Assembly (NCBI RefSeq): GCF_000143415.4
Contig: NW_003314350.1
Span: 620,001 to 684,000, forward strand
Direction: 5' to 3'
Source of the DNA: Selaginella moellendorffii
Lineage: Eukaryota > Streptophyta > Lycopodiopsida > Selaginellales > Selaginellaceae
DNA: 64,000 nucleotides
Part shown: piece by piece, positions 33,496 to 43,989 of the stretch
Layout of the letters: each line of letters begins with the position of its first letter
Position numbering within the stretch: position 1 is the stretch's first letter
Notes under the pieces: model-generated
Told to the model about the DNA's origin: nothing
The model's database searches: none
The model's input: the letters and a program-made list of their open reading frames with translations, nothing else
Position numbers and translations under genes: made by a program

Positions 33496-34635
33496 TGCCT
33501 GGCAAGTGCCAATAGAATCTACAAATCTAACAGCCTTGGAATGGGGCATCACAATACACGAAAAACAAATGCCAACTAGCAGAAGCGTCTTGCGTGCTTG
33601 GTAACAGAGCAAGCTTAGACTTGGTTGAAAGGTACCTGGGATGTAAGTCATGTCCAACTTCGCCATGTCCTTGTCGGTCTCGCATTCCCCACTAGGTTGG
33701 AGCTTGTGTCACTGAGCCCTCTCTCACACTCGAGCCACCTCTTCATGCAGCGAAAAATTCCTCACGACTTTGTTCTTCGCACGATCATCGACTGCTCCAC
33801 TCTCTCACATGCTCCTCCGGTTCCGGACGGCATTCATTACGAGCATAGCAATGTGGTCTTGGTTTACAATTTTGCAGCAATCTCGCGAGCGCATGACGAA
33901 GTAGTGCATGAAAGCCTCTTCTTGTGCTGTCAACTCTGATATCCTCGATGGTCGATTCTTGAACTTCAGGCGTCCAAGAAAACAGCCAGCTGCATATTTC
34001 TCAAGTGATCACGTCGAATCAGATCCAAAACTCTTTGTTTACCTTGCTGAATCCCCCATCCTTGTAGCGGAAGGTGGTAGCGTCACTTTCTCTATAACGA
34101 GCAAGGTCGGGTTTGCACTCGTACGCCACCAGACCCTCGCACCACTAAGTAGAAGCTTCCGTAGGGAACCAGATGGTTTTCAGACTCATGAAGCTCCTCG
34201 CTTCCATCAACAAAGAAGTGGAACTTCTCAGCTCTTGGCTGCTGCCTCTTGTGCTCCTCGACAACCTACACTGCCTCTTCCATCTTCTGGATTGGCGATT
34301 GCACGAATTACAAATCACTGTATCCCAGAACCTCGTCAAACGGAATAGAGTTGCTTATCCAAGAATATGCATGCGATAAATAAATTTGACGCCTGTAACT
34401 TGGGATCTCCGTGTTGTATTTGGTGTTATGAGCAAAAACGTAGCTTCCTCCGTTCTAGTTAACATTTGAAGAAACGAGTGCGCTTACTTGTCCCTGTAGA
34501 GAAGATTGAGCTCGGCAGTGGTTAATTAATAAGAGTTCAGCCAATCTTTCCTTGATGCCATCTGGTGGAAACTGCAAGCCACTGCTCTAAAATCAACTTA
34601 CTCACGCTCTTGGGACCGTAAATGAGATGGTGTAC
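33496..34635. other. PPR-DCD spacer (unit 2)
   Basis: Shared with 53055-54075 of unit 5. No gene is supported on either strand; the minus strand of 34130-34345 can be read as a decayed coding relic with in-frame stops that I do not recognise. It contains a segment that is inverted relative to unit 5 (33947-34109). Confidence 0.6.
33947..34109 (+). repeat. micro-inverted segment relative to unit 5
   Basis: These roughly 163 bp are the reverse complement of 53413-53575, while the flanks on both sides (ending CTCTGATATCCTCGA and starting GTACGCCACCAGACC) are collinear. Twelve bases, GGGTTTGCACTC, follow it here and are absent from unit 5. Confidence 0.85.
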
Positions 34636-36127
34636 CAAAAATCGCAGTCATACCTGCTCACAGTTGCTCTTATGCCTGGAGGTGGCCTTAAACTCAGGCG
34701 GCCCATTCCAATGTATGGTAACTTTGTGGACTTGGTTCACTGGCATAATTGTATCACTTCCTTGGCGTCCCTTGAAACCGGGCCAAGGCTCATTAGGGCT
34801 TTAGAATTCTGGACATGTCTTCTCTGGACGCATTGCTGCAAAGAGGAGTGTCTGGAAACGCCTTGCAGCAGAATTGACACTGTTGGGTTTGCTTTGAAAG
34901 GTTGTGAGTGCAGCTTTCAAAACTTGAGCAAGTTTGATTTCTGCAAAAATGTGACAAGCAAGACGGAGAAGGAGCCGCGCAAGTTCCGTGTGATTCGAGA
35001 CGACTTGCTGCACCCGACGCTCGGTGGAAACAAAATCAGAAAGCTCGACGCTGTGGTCCCGTTCCTCAAGGACGAGGAAATCACTGATGTGGTACGTACT
35101 CTGCTTGTTTTTTGTTCTTTCTTTTCTTCCTTTGAAGCGATTTCAATGTCTATCAGGTGACTTGTGGAGGCTGTCATGCTGCTGCTGTAGGTACGAAAAG
35201 AAGACTAAGAATTCTCTGGTTTTATACTTCTTCTTTTCTATCTAACGTGTTTTCTCAGCTCAGCTGTGGCGTGTGCTTAGCATGGGTCATTTGCTGCTAC
35301 GAGGTGAAAAACTTGAAGTCACGACTGGATATAACTTGATATCGGAGGTTTATGGAAACGTGGTGTATGTTCCAAGAACCGAGTATGCCGATCGACAAAA
35401 AATGTTAAGCTCGCATATGGAACGTGTTGCTTGTTCTGAAGAACCAGTTCTTTGGTTGAATGGCAACTCTATCACCAGAGAAACAATCACTCCTTCAGAA
35501 AATTCTAAATTGCTTGAACCCGGAAGAGGAAGAAGAAAATGGGCCGTGCTTGGAGAAGGTGGTGCGAGTGGTCTAGCACTTCTCGGTGAGTGATTTTCAA
35601 CCTTGATATGTTTGTATCTCTAATCTTTTCTCCGTGCGTTCTAAGATCAGGCTTTATAAGACTTGTGAGATGGCTAAGCGAAAATGAAGTCTTCGAACGA
35701 CATGACAAGATCAAAATCGTGGTCGATTCTGGCACTGGAACATCCGCCATTGGCCTGGCTCTAGGAATCGCGTTGCTCGGGTATGCTCGAGTTTAAATCC
35801 TTTTGGTGGTATATATCCTTTCTTCCAGCCTTCACCAGTGGGAGATTGTTGGTGTAATGCTCTCCGGTTCTCGCGACTACTACGAGAGACAAACGAAGAA
35901 CCTTGTCACTGATTTTCTTCAGCAGTTTCGCTGCGATCAGTTGGCAGAGGCTTTGAGTTTACCTCTTGTTTGGGAGGAGAGGAAACGAGTACGCAGGTAT
36001 GATTTATATATAAGCTTGCGAGCTACAGTATAATAGTATGATAGCACAGGTTTGAAAAGATTTTTGGAGGGGAGATCGGTGCTTGCAAGAGTATAGCCCG
36101 ACAAACTGGCATTTTGCTAGACCCAAT
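34636..36127 (+). pseudogene. D-cysteine desulfhydrase/ACC deaminase-like gene, 3' truncated (unit 2)
   Basis: PLP-dependent fold-type II family. Exons recognisable in order: RVIRDDLLHPTLGGNKIRKL (about 34993-35093, with the PLP lysine in GGNKIRKL), VTCGGCHAAAV (from 35158), LLLRGEKLEVTTGYNLISEVYGNVVYVPR, AVLGEGGASGLALLG, IRLVRWLSENEVF, IVVDSGTGTSAIGLALG, WEIVGVMLSGSRDYY, and FEKIFGGEIGACKSIARQTGILLDPIYT (about 36050-36126). There the homology stops and kinase-upstream sequence begins, so the C-terminal barrel end is missing. The 5' exon is unclear. The shared truncation with unit 5 says it was broken before the duplication. Confidence 0.8.
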
Positions 36128-36320
36128 TTACACGTCTTCCCTTTTTTCGCTTGGTTTTAAGAAAACCTAGCTTCCCACAACAGGTTTAATGATCGCGAAA
36201 AGTCATTAGTTTTATTAAACTAAAAACTTCACCAGTAAAAAGCTGACCATTGTAAAAGACCATTTTAAGATCCAACGGCTAATATTTTTTATTAATTAGA
36301 ATAATTTATATGGAATTAAA
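36128..36320 (-). other. kinase-FucT intergenic fragment
   Basis: Matches the sequence between the divergent kinase and FucT genes (42930-43090 and 48560-48720). It is joined here to RabGAP exon 7. Confidence 0.7.
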
Positions 36321-36519
36321 GGTGATCTCTTTCGAAGGACTGGGCATGATGACAAGTTACACCATTGCCAGGCCCATTGCCAGGCACAGAGAGAAGCAAG
36401 GATTAGTTGTTGCAGGCGAGCTACAACAAAAATTTAAGACAATCCATTTTAATTTAAACATCTTTTCATATCGAAGCTTGTTTATAGATGAGCTTAAGAA
36501 TTTTCTACTAAGCCACTAA
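36321..36519 (+). pseudogene. RabGAP exon 7 fragment (unit 2)
   Basis: Reads FEGLGMMTSYTIA, then HREKQGLVVAGELQQKFK and on to a stop at 36519, with an ARPI insertion. This tail beyond LQQK probably shows the older C-terminus of the RabGAP before the chimeric change at 15060. Confidence 0.75.
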
Positions 36520-36539
36520 GTTGATGTGATTCTCACTCC

Positions 36540-37250
36540 ACAACACATTTTGATATCGGCAGTAGATTGTGTGGTGCTATAGTTCTCTAGAATTTAAGAA
36601 TGATTGATCACTTGATCTAGTGTCAATCTTTTCCTCCATAATCAGATTTTACACCTCCGGCTACATATTGACAAGCCACTGGAACTCCAGGTTCGATCAC
36701 TTGTAGCCTTTGAGAAGCTCGTATGCCATCACTCCAAGCCCCCAAACATCCACTGCCTTTGTGTATGACAATCTCCTGTATCTCTCGATGAAGATATTCT
36801 CAGGAGCCATGTACTTCTTTGTCCCACAGCACTGGCTCATCTCTCTTGGATCGTCGGTTACCACTCCAAATCCACCAATCAGTGGTTCGTCTATGCTTGC
36901 ATCTTGCAGCTTGGTGAAAACGTTCTCCAGCTTGAGGTCGCGATGGGCAACACCCTTCGACTGAGTGTCTCGGCCAGCTTCTTCAGAATCTCGGCTACCT
37001 CCTTCTCGCTCAGTGGCCCTTTCATCGCTTGATCCCACAGGCTAGGGCCACATAGCTCCATGACTATCGTCCCAAAGCAACACCCGCCAACCTTCTTCTC
37101 CCTTTCTCCCTTTTCAGCCCCTGGAGAGAGATTGGAGCAAAGCTTGGACAAGATCCTTGTTCCCTCTTGGGGCCACTCTCACGCTTAACCATCTTTTCTG
37201 CGAACGTTGTGGGCTGTGTTATCAACCGGTCATCAAAAATTAAAGTCCGC
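36540..37250 (-). pseudogene. diverged kinase pseudogene (unit 2)
   Basis: Second, more diverged lineage of the array kinase. It keeps HRDLKLENVFTKLQDA, KYMAPE and DVWGLGVMAYELLKG, but DFG reads GFG (the metal-binding Asp is lost), the N-lobe is frameshifted and the Gly-loop is absent. The near-identical copy in unit 5 is cut by the window edge (63524-64000). Confidence 0.8.
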
Positions 37251-38115
37251 ATGTTACTATTTTTCTATATCCTCAACAACATTATGTAAAGGGTATAATC
37301 AACTTCAAAGCGATTTGAATCCTCAGATGTGTAACTGCAGTTACAGCTCATTGTAAAGCAAAGAAGATTCACAAATTCCATGTAATGCCCTTAGTGGGCA
37401 TTTTACAACACTTGATTTTTTAAATTCCCTGCACGTAAGCCTGTCTTTCAGTCCTTGGGGATGTTCCATCTCCTCCCCAAATGCAGTGCTCTCCCACAGT
37501 CCCACTTCATCCAAGCGCCACTGGTTCCGGGGATTTCCATAAAAACCACCTTCATCAGTGGCAACAAATAGTTCCTCTTTACCTCGGCTCCCTCGAGAGA
37601 TACTCAATCCTCGAATCCACCACCTTTCTCATCGCACATTCCCTCCATAACCCATAAGACCCTCGTCCTTGTCTAGCATCCTCTTCACACACCACTGGTC
37701 TGTTCTTCCTCTACGTTTTGCTGTCTCAGAATTACTTCCCGGACAAGGTCGCGGAGGATCTCATCGTTCCAGAGCAAGGCGATGCTCGCAGCGGCTAGAG
37801 TTCCAGTTCTATCGCCGCAAATCCTCAGACCCATCGGCGGAAAGCTACTCGCCATCTCCAGCTCTCATCCACCGCGACGTTACGAGCAAATCCACGCCCG
37901 GTGCTCTCGATTGATCCAAGATGACCCAAACGGCGATCACGGCGACTCCCAATTCGTGGTGTGGATAGCGCCATTTGGATCGCGAGCCTGGGAAACAAGA
38001 TGCTGGCGATTGCTTCCACTTTTCTCTATGCTATGCTCATGAACAGAGTTTTTCTCATCGCGAGAGATTCGTCCACAGAAAACATGGATCGATTGTTTCG
38101 CGAGCCATTCCCAAA

Positions 38116-38236
38116 GAGGTGTAGTCCACGGACAGATAACTTGATCGAGTTCGCGAAATCGTGACAGTGCTTAGAAGATCCGGGCGTGATGAATCGTTGA
38201 CTGTGAATAATCGGCTCTCCAGGGAGCCAGGAACTC
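38116..38236 (-). repeat. micro-inversion 1 in FucT fragment
   Basis: Reverse complement of the FucT segment seen in direct orientation at about 16195-16330 of unit 1. The original ends carry GAGT and ACTC, a 4-bp inverted repeat at the breakpoints. Confidence 0.85.
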
Positions 38237-38347
38237 GGACGATCGAAATTCTTCTGCAAGGAGCAGCAAAAACTCTTCCAATGGCATGGCTGTTTCGCCG
38301 GTCAAACGTCTACTTCGTTCCGGGATTGTTCTTGGTGGGCAGCAGCA

Positions 38348-38502
38348 AACACCAGGCGCTATAGCTTGACATCTCCATAATCGCAGTTAGACTCCCGAAA
38401 CGAAAAGAAGCAAGGATCCATAGTTCTTGCCTTGGAGCAAACATCCCCACCTGATCCAGACCCAGCCCACATAAGCCAGGGCCTCAACCCGGTTAATCCC
38501 TG
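38348..38502 (-). repeat. micro-inversion 2 in FucT fragment
   Basis: Reverse complement of the FucT 3' end (compare 27966-28150), with a small internal deletion. Confidence 0.85.
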
Positions 38503-38689
38503 AGCTTGGTAAAAGAATCCACGATTAAGATGTGCGAGGATAAATTTATAGCAAGAAATGGCATAGCTTCTGTACTTATCATTCACATGATAGACGTTTT
38601 TCAATTTATAAGATTTGCATGATGGGTGATTCTCCTCTTTTTGTTTCCATGGCCGTGCAAGTTGTAGTTCAAACTCCTGGTGAAGTTTT

Positions 38690-39086
38690 CGTGTATGAAT
38701 GTCTTCTTTGGACTCGGCAGTGCCAAGCCTGCAAGAATGATCGCGTTGATAACTTCTTCCAGGAGCCTGTCTCAAGCCAAGCTGATCCAAAGTTGGGTTT
38801 CTTTCAGCAGCCACCAAGGGACTTTTCTGTCGAATCTTCACATCAAATGTATGGGAGATGTGAACGTGTGGCTGTCTCTCGCTCGGTCTTCGATGCTGTA
38901 GAACTCACTTGGAATTTGATGCTGTCAGCATATGCCAAGAACGGGCATTTGCAGAGGGCTAAAGAGGTTTACGACTCCATGCCTGGGAAGGACTTAGTTT
39001 CATGCAATGGAATGCTTGCTGCGTACTCTCAGGCCGGGAAACTGGGTGATGCTGTCGAGTTTTTTCGAGTGAAGAGTCTTAGCTAA
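38690..39086 (+). pseudogene. PPR 5' fragment (unit 3)
   Basis: Matches the first four PPR repeats of 28572-28960 (LSAYAKNGHLQRAKEVYDSMPGKDLVSCNGMLAAYS region) with internal deletions and frame breaks, ending in a stop at 39084-39086. Confidence 0.8.
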
Positions 39087-39848
39087 CCGAAGCAGGGACA
39101 ACACTGTGTATATTGTTGGAGGCAAGCTGCCAGTGGTCGTCTCTGCGATGTGCTGGTTGAGTTTAGGCTTGGCTGCCTGTTTCGCTGATGCCCAATTCTG
39201 GAATATGTGTAAGGTTCTGGTTTCCTTGCTCAAACCATGGATGGTGATTACAACCTGAAAGAAGAGTGGCACTTCGCTTGGATGGCACACGTATGTTTTT
39301 GTGCAAGGTCTTGTCAAGGACTCAGCATCCTAAGGTGGCAACACGCATATCAATGAGGGTTCTTCTGCCTAGTATGTTCAAGCCCGATTCCTTTAATTCG
39401 AGGTTATAAACAGAAATTCTTTTAATTAATTAAGGACTAATTTAGAGTCTTAGAACAATATAAGTTTAAATCCTTTTAACGAGAAAAGCTCAGACAAATG
39501 GATGTTCGGGCAAAGTGGCGGCAAGCTGTGAAGCAAGCCACCAAGGTCTAAGTTCTTCTCTAGTGAGTTGTTATATAAGATCAATGGGTAAAGGTCTGGA
39601 TACTCTCAAGCGGCTACTGGCTTGAAGCTGTGATTAGCTTTCAGAGTTTCTGGTTCTTAATCCCTATTGCCACAGGTTGATGAAATACGCCCCTCTGCAC
39701 ATACTTTGAATAAATGTGGCTGGTTGGACAAGTCTTTTTTCAGATCGTTCTTAGGTTAAAGTTGAAGAAGTCATATTATAAGTGACAGAAAAGTTGAATC
39801 TAGATCCAGTAAGTTTCATCCAAATATGCACGTAAAATTGGCCTCTTC
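39087..39848. other. unrecognised spacer shared by units 3 and 4
   Basis: Matches 44396-45210. One plus-strand stretch reads DNTVYIVGGKLPVVV, then a hydrophobic segment, then a stop. I do not recognise it, and no continuous gene is supported. Confidence 0.5.
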
Positions 39849-40124
39849 ATGACAAACAGGAAGAAAGGGGTAGATTCTGAGGTGATAATCCAAGAAGGGA
39901 AACTGGTCTATAAGGCAACTGGCATTCCTGTCCATGAAACTTATTCTCCTACATTCTTGTTTGTAATGGATCCAAATGGGATATATGCTGCTGAGGAAGG
40001 CATCCCTATTATTCTATACAAATTCGTCTCTTCCTTCCAGAAAAAAGATGGTTACCAGCAAGACTCCTCTGCATACATTCAACATTCCTGCTGCTCTTAT
40101 GGCTCCAGCTGCTACAAAACTTGA
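39849..40124 (+). pseudogene. unrecognised short frame conserved in units 3 and 4
   Basis: 91-aa frame containing KATGIPVHETYSPTF and VMDPNGIYAAEEGIP. Unit 4 has a shorter version (45234-45455) whose first part is frameshifted by one base and whose end differs. Probably an exon relic of a gene I cannot name; it has no PPR or kinase resemblance. Confidence 0.35.
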
Positions 40125-40499
40125 ATGATAAAGGCAAGAGATTTTTTATTTTCAAATGATTGTGACCAAAGGTATCTATATTGTTTCAGAGTGTGAAAAC
40201 ACGACTATTGAATTGAAAAAGCATATTCTAGCATATATTCTTAATCCAATGACTAAGCTCCTTAACCCTACTTGGATTTAGCTCATGATTACAATTAGGC
40301 TAAATAGATTTAAACTAAGCAGTATATTCTATGAAACTATATTAGACTTTTGGTCATTGAAATAGGGAATATCCATGCCTACTTTAGGAGCTCACTTTTT
40401 CCTTTTCCTTTTTCTTTTATATATATATAGTTATAATATTTTTATATAAATATTTTTTAACAAAAGACATAAATTTCTCATATATTAGAGTATAAACCT
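40125..40499. promoter_or_regulatory. AT-rich upstream region of lectin gene (unit 3)
   Basis: Very AT-rich. TATATATATATAG lies near 40419-40431, about 70-80 bp before the ATG, and is a plausible TATA region. No coding sequence is seen. Confidence 0.45.
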
Positions 40500-41393
40500 A
40501 TGAAAATATTATTGTTTTTATTTTTAAATTTTCTATTTTTAATTAAAAATATAGTTTATGGAAGAGCAACTGTAGAATGGGGTAATAATAACACACTTAC
40601 TGAAAATGAAATTAACCTTATAATTAATAATGGATTTTTAGATCTTTTAACTCACATTAAAAATTATCATTCATATTCAAGAAATTTTAAGAATTTAACT
40701 GTTTTAAATATTGGTAGGGGTGTATTTGCTGTAAGAATTGAGCGTGTGGATGGAGAGCCACCATATTGTTCAACTGGTCAAACTGAAAATACAATTATTG
40801 GCATGAGAATCAAAGAAGCTGTTAAGTACTTAATCAATACATATAGTACTACAATGATTGCAGCAAAATCTGATGTATGCAAAATTATATCTCAAAATTA
40901 TATAATTCAATATTCAGTAGTATTTTGGTGGAGACTAACCTTAAGTAAAGTTAATAATTTGTTTACATCTTATCTTTCATATGATAATTGTGATACTACC
41001 TTAACTACTTTAAATGCTGGTTTTTCAGACCATGTGTTATATACAGGCCAATTTTTGGTATCCCCAAATCGCAAAAATGTGTTATTAATAGAAATAAGTT
41101 GTAAAGTTTCACTTTATTCAGGAAACCATTTACTATGGAAATCTGATATCACATTTGATTTTATTGGTCAATGTAAGCTTGATCTTCAAAAAGATGGGAA
41201 TTTGGTATTATATACTGACAAGAAAATAAAAATGTGGTCAATTGATCATTATTGTTATAATCAACCAGATTGTATATTTCTTACTTATCTGAGTTTATTA
41301 AATAATTGCAACTTAGTAATTTATGAGGCTAATAGTCCAAATGCTATTTGGTGGGAAACAAAATCTACTAATCATTTTGGTTGTTTAAAATAA
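40500..41393 (+). CDS. secreted bulb-type lectin domain protein, intact (unit 3)
   Basis: 297 aa, intronless and strikingly AT-rich. Residues 1-21 form a signal peptide (hydrophobic core LLFLFLNFLFLI). Residues about 22-160 are an N-terminal region I do not recognise, with Cys90 and Cys127 and possible N-glycosylation at NNT and NLT. Residues about 165-297 resemble a bulb-type mannose-binding lectin (B_lectin/GNA) domain: one site, QKDGNLVLY (230-238), fits the QxDxNxVxY sugar-binding pattern exactly, and a later NNCNLVIY is a degenerate site. There is no membrane anchor or kinase, so a secreted single-domain-pair protein is expected. Other copies: 20254 (dead) and 45951 (one stop). A sugar-binding or defence role is inferred only. 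Confidence 0.8.
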   Translation: MKILLFLFLNFLFLIKNIVYGRATVEWGNNNTLTENEINLIINNGFLDLLTHIKNYHSYSRNFKNLTVLNIGRGVFAVRIERVDGEPPYCSTGQTENTIIGMRIKEAVKYLINTYSTTMIAAKSDVCKIISQNYIIQYSVVFWWRLTLSKVNNLFTSYLSYDNCDTTLTTLNAGFSDHVLYTGQFLVSPNRKNVLLIEISCKVSLYSGNHLLWKSDITFDFIGQCKLDLQKDGNLVLYTDKKIKMWSIDHYCYNQPDCIFLTYLSLLNNCNLVIYEANSPNAIWWETKSTNHFGCLK

Positions 41394-42004
41394 TACTTAT
41401 TAAGTTGTATTTTATATTAGTCATGTAAAACCTTATTAAGTCCAAGTATCCAAATGAAAATTAGAGGGACCAAGAATGAATTAAATTGCATGCAAGGTCT
41501 TTTCTCTTTTGTTGTGCTCTAAGTGGAATATCATATTCAGATCTAATGCTTCCATCATTCCTTGCCATGTAGAACAATCCAACTTAAAATTTAATACTTC
41601 CATCATTTTTTACCAAATCTCTATTAGAGTGAGTGAAAGGCATCAAAACCATGATTGGAACTTTTATTAAATGTTTTTGGAATTCTTTGTATAAGCTATT
41701 GTTGAATAGCTTTATTTAATATAATTTATTTTTATTGAGCATGAAAAGCATAATAAAATTCTAGCTATAATACGGTTAACCAAGGACAATATGGTAGGGA
41801 AAGATTTTTAATACATGGAGTCCAAGTGACAAAAGCTAGTTCGTTGATACTACAAGCTTTAGCCAGTTTGCCTATGAAATTAGCTATATCACATCAACCT
41901 TAGAATGAGCTTCATACCCGAAGAGCTCTCTACTCACACAAGGTAACGGTGCTTCATCTATATTTGTCTTCTCCCTTAGATGAGCTTTGGTGTAGAAGTT
42001 TTGA
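41394..42004. other. lectin-kinase spacer (unit 3)
   Basis: AT-rich and collinear with units 1 and 4. The convergent lectin and kinase genes end here. No further gene is seen. Confidence 0.55.
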
Positions 42005-42925
42005 CTAAGCCACCCTAAGTTTCTTCACAGCTGGATGGCTAGAGTGTGGAGTGCTTCTCTTCCCTCCACAACAACTTGTGATATTGGCTGTAGCCCGTGT
42101 GGTGCTACAGTTATCTAGAATCCAAGGATGATTGATCACTTGGTCTAGTGTCAATCTCTTCCTGGGATCCAAATCCAGCATGCCCATAATCAGATTTTTC
42201 GCCTCTGGCGACAGATTGGCAGGCCACTGGAACTCCCCCTCGCGCAGCAAATGCATCTCCAGGTTCGATCGGTTGTAGCCCTTGAGGAGTTCGTATGCGA
42301 TCACTCCAAGCCCCCAAACATCCACCGCCTTGGTGTAAGACAGCCCATATCTCTCGACAAAGATAAGCTCGGGAGCCATGTACTTCTCAGTCCCGCAGCT
42401 CTGGCTCATCTCTCTGGCATCGTCGGTCGCCACTCCAAAATCCCCAATCACTGGCCTGATCGTGCTTGCATCTTGCAGCTTGGTGAAAACGTTCTCCAGC
42501 TTGAGATCGCGATGGACAACACCACTCGAGTGGACGCCCTTGAGTGTCTCAGCCAGCTCCTTAACGATCTCGGCTACCTCCTCCTCCCTCAGTGGCCCTT
42601 TCATCGCTAGATCGCGCAGGCTAGGGCCACAAAGTTCTATGACCATCGTCCCAAAGCAACGCCCGCCAACCTTCCTCTCCCTCCTCAGCCCATGGAGGAA
42701 GACAACTCCAGGAATGGGGCGAAGCTTGTCCAAGATCCTAGTCTCCCTCTCGGCACAACTCTCCGACTTAAACATCTTTCCTGCGTACCTATGGCGGTTG
42801 CGGGCTGCGTCGCTCAGCAAGTAGACTTGGCCCTGTCCTCCATGCCCCAACTTCTCGTGTCTGATGTACCACTTGAGAAGCTCGCCACACTCGTCATCTC
42901 TAAATTCGCCATCCTCGAGCGCCAT
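42005..42925 (-). CDS. serine/threonine protein kinase, intact (unit 3)
   Basis: 306 aa, single exon, ATG at 42925 (a GTG codon directly upstream is not the start). A stand-alone kinase domain with every catalytic element: Gly-loop GHGGQGQVY (27-35), Lys50, probable helix-C Glu61, HRDLKLEN (138-145), DFG with Asp162, APE (184-186) and DVWGLG. A Ser/Thr/Gly/His-rich tail follows ENCS/DNCS. The arrangement (HRDLKxEN, YxxxVDVWGLGV, RxxLDQVINHPWI) is CAMK/CDPK-like, without EF hands. It differs from the unit 4 copy at only two residues by eye. It is divergently arranged with the FucT of the next unit across 623 bp. Confidence 0.88.
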   Translation of the reverse strand: MALEDGEFRDDECGELLKWYIRHEKLGHGGQGQVYLLSDAARNRHRYAGKMFKSESCAERETRILDKLRPIPGVVFLHGLRRERKVGGRCFGTMVIELCGPSLRDLAMKGPLREEEVAEIVKELAETLKGVHSSGVVHRDLKLENVFTKLQDASTIRPVIGDFGVATDDAREMSQSCGTEKYMAPELIFVERYGLSYTKAVDVWGLGVIAYELLKGYNRSNLEMHLLREGEFQWPANLSPEAKNLIMGMLDLDPRKRLTLDQVINHPWILDNCSTTRATANITSCCGGKRSTPHSSHPAVKKLRVA

Positions 42926-43548
42926 CACGTCTTCCCCTTTTTCTCGCTTGGTTTTAAGAAAACCTAGCTTCCCACAACAGGTTTAATGATCGCGAAAAGG
43001 TCATTACTTTTATTAAACTAAAAACTTCACCAGTAAAAAACTGACCATTATAAAAGACCATTTTAAGATCCAACGGCTAATATATTTTGGTTTGCTTAAG
43101 GGAAGAGGAATTGAGATGGTAGTGAATATATTTAAAATATGCTTAAATATTTTCAAATATTTTACCATCTAACGGTTCTTATTCATTTAGATTAGTTTTG
43201 TATTTATAATGTTTAAACATGTTTATAATTTATAAACTTTCTTAAACACTTTCTAGTATGCAATAAAATTAATCTTGTGTTTATAAATTACAAACATGCT
43301 TATAATTATAAATTTTAAATAATTAAGAATGACACTACTATTCAGCAAAAAACCGCGTAACAAATTTTTATTAATTAGAATAATTTATATGGAATTAAAG
43401 GTGATCTTTATTTTATAATTACCCTCCAGGGTTGACCAGCGCGTTGTTTGATGCAGTCGGAGTTTTACGTGTACATGCAAACCAGCCAAGCACGGAAGCT
43501 TCACGAGCAGAGTTATGACTATGCGCACGATCATTCCCTTCGTGAAGA
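42926..43548. promoter_or_regulatory. divergent kinase/FucT promoter region (unit 3-4 boundary)
   Basis: Lies between a minus-strand kinase and a plus-strand FucT. AT-rich, with CCAACGGCTAATA and TTTTATTAATTAGAATAATTT blocks shared with 48550-49202. The uninterrupted target of the TIR element lies near 43519-43526. Confidence 0.55.
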
Positions 43549-43860
43549 ATGGAGAGAGTCGCGAAAATGGCGTCTTACTCCAACCCAAAATCCATCGCTC
43601 TGATCACCACTGGTCTCTTCTTCCTCTACGTTTTGCTGTCTCAGAATCACTTCCCGGACAAGATCTCGGGAGATCTCATCGTTCCAGAGCAAGGCGATGC
43701 TCACCAGTGCCGGAGCCGCGTAGAGTTCCAGTCCTATCGCCGCAAATCGACAGACCCATCGGCGGAAAGCTACTCGCCATCGCCAGCTCTCATCCACCGC
43801 CTGCGACGCTACGAGCAAATCCACACCCGGTGCTCTCGATTGATCCAAGATGATCCAAAC
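43549..43860 (+). pseudogene. FucT 5' fragment (unit 4)
   Basis: Starts with the family ATG and follows the intact gene (MERVAKMASYSNPKS, membrane anchor, stem) for about 104 codons to LIQDDPN. It then jumps by deletion to the sequence between FucT and PPR (ATAGCTTCTGTACTTATCATT). No catalytic domain remains, but a short membrane-anchored peptide frame is open to 43995. Confidence 0.85.
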
Positions 43861-43989
43861 TGGCATAGCTTCTGTACTTATCATTCACATGATAGACGTT
43901 TTTCAATTTATAAGATTTGCATGATGGGTGATTCTCCTCTCTTTGTTTCCATGGCCGCGCAAGTTGTAGTTCCAGTGGGATTAAACTCC

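Larger units (their letters stand above)
23101..37290. repeat. array unit 2 (FucT-PPR-DCD-RabGAP tail-kinase fragment)
   Basis: Long-type unit paired with unit 5 (48601 onward), enlarged here by the nested TIR element/solo LTR and the copia insertion. The gene order and even the truncation junctions match unit 5. Confidence 0.75.
37690..38515 (+). pseudogene. FucT fragment with two inverted pieces (unit 3)
   Basis: The segment 37690-38115 follows the FucT frame from the membrane anchor to LFCEPFPK with small lesions. The segment 38116-38236 is inverted. A short direct-orientation piece ending near 38340 follows, and 38348-38502, carrying the FucT C-terminus LRPWLMWAG to DYGDVKL, is inverted again. 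The middle of the gene is missing. Non-functional. Confidence 0.85.
37291..42960. repeat. array unit 3 (FucT fragment-PPR fragment-lectin-kinase)
   Basis: Short-type unit, collinear with unit 4 from about 38570 onward. It carries the intact lectin and an intact kinase. Confidence 0.75.

Noticed and set aside
40500-41393. Horizontal transfer as the origin of the lectin gene
   Set aside because: AT-richness and lack of introns are suggestive only; the GGP gene here is also AT-rich, and no phylogeny is available.
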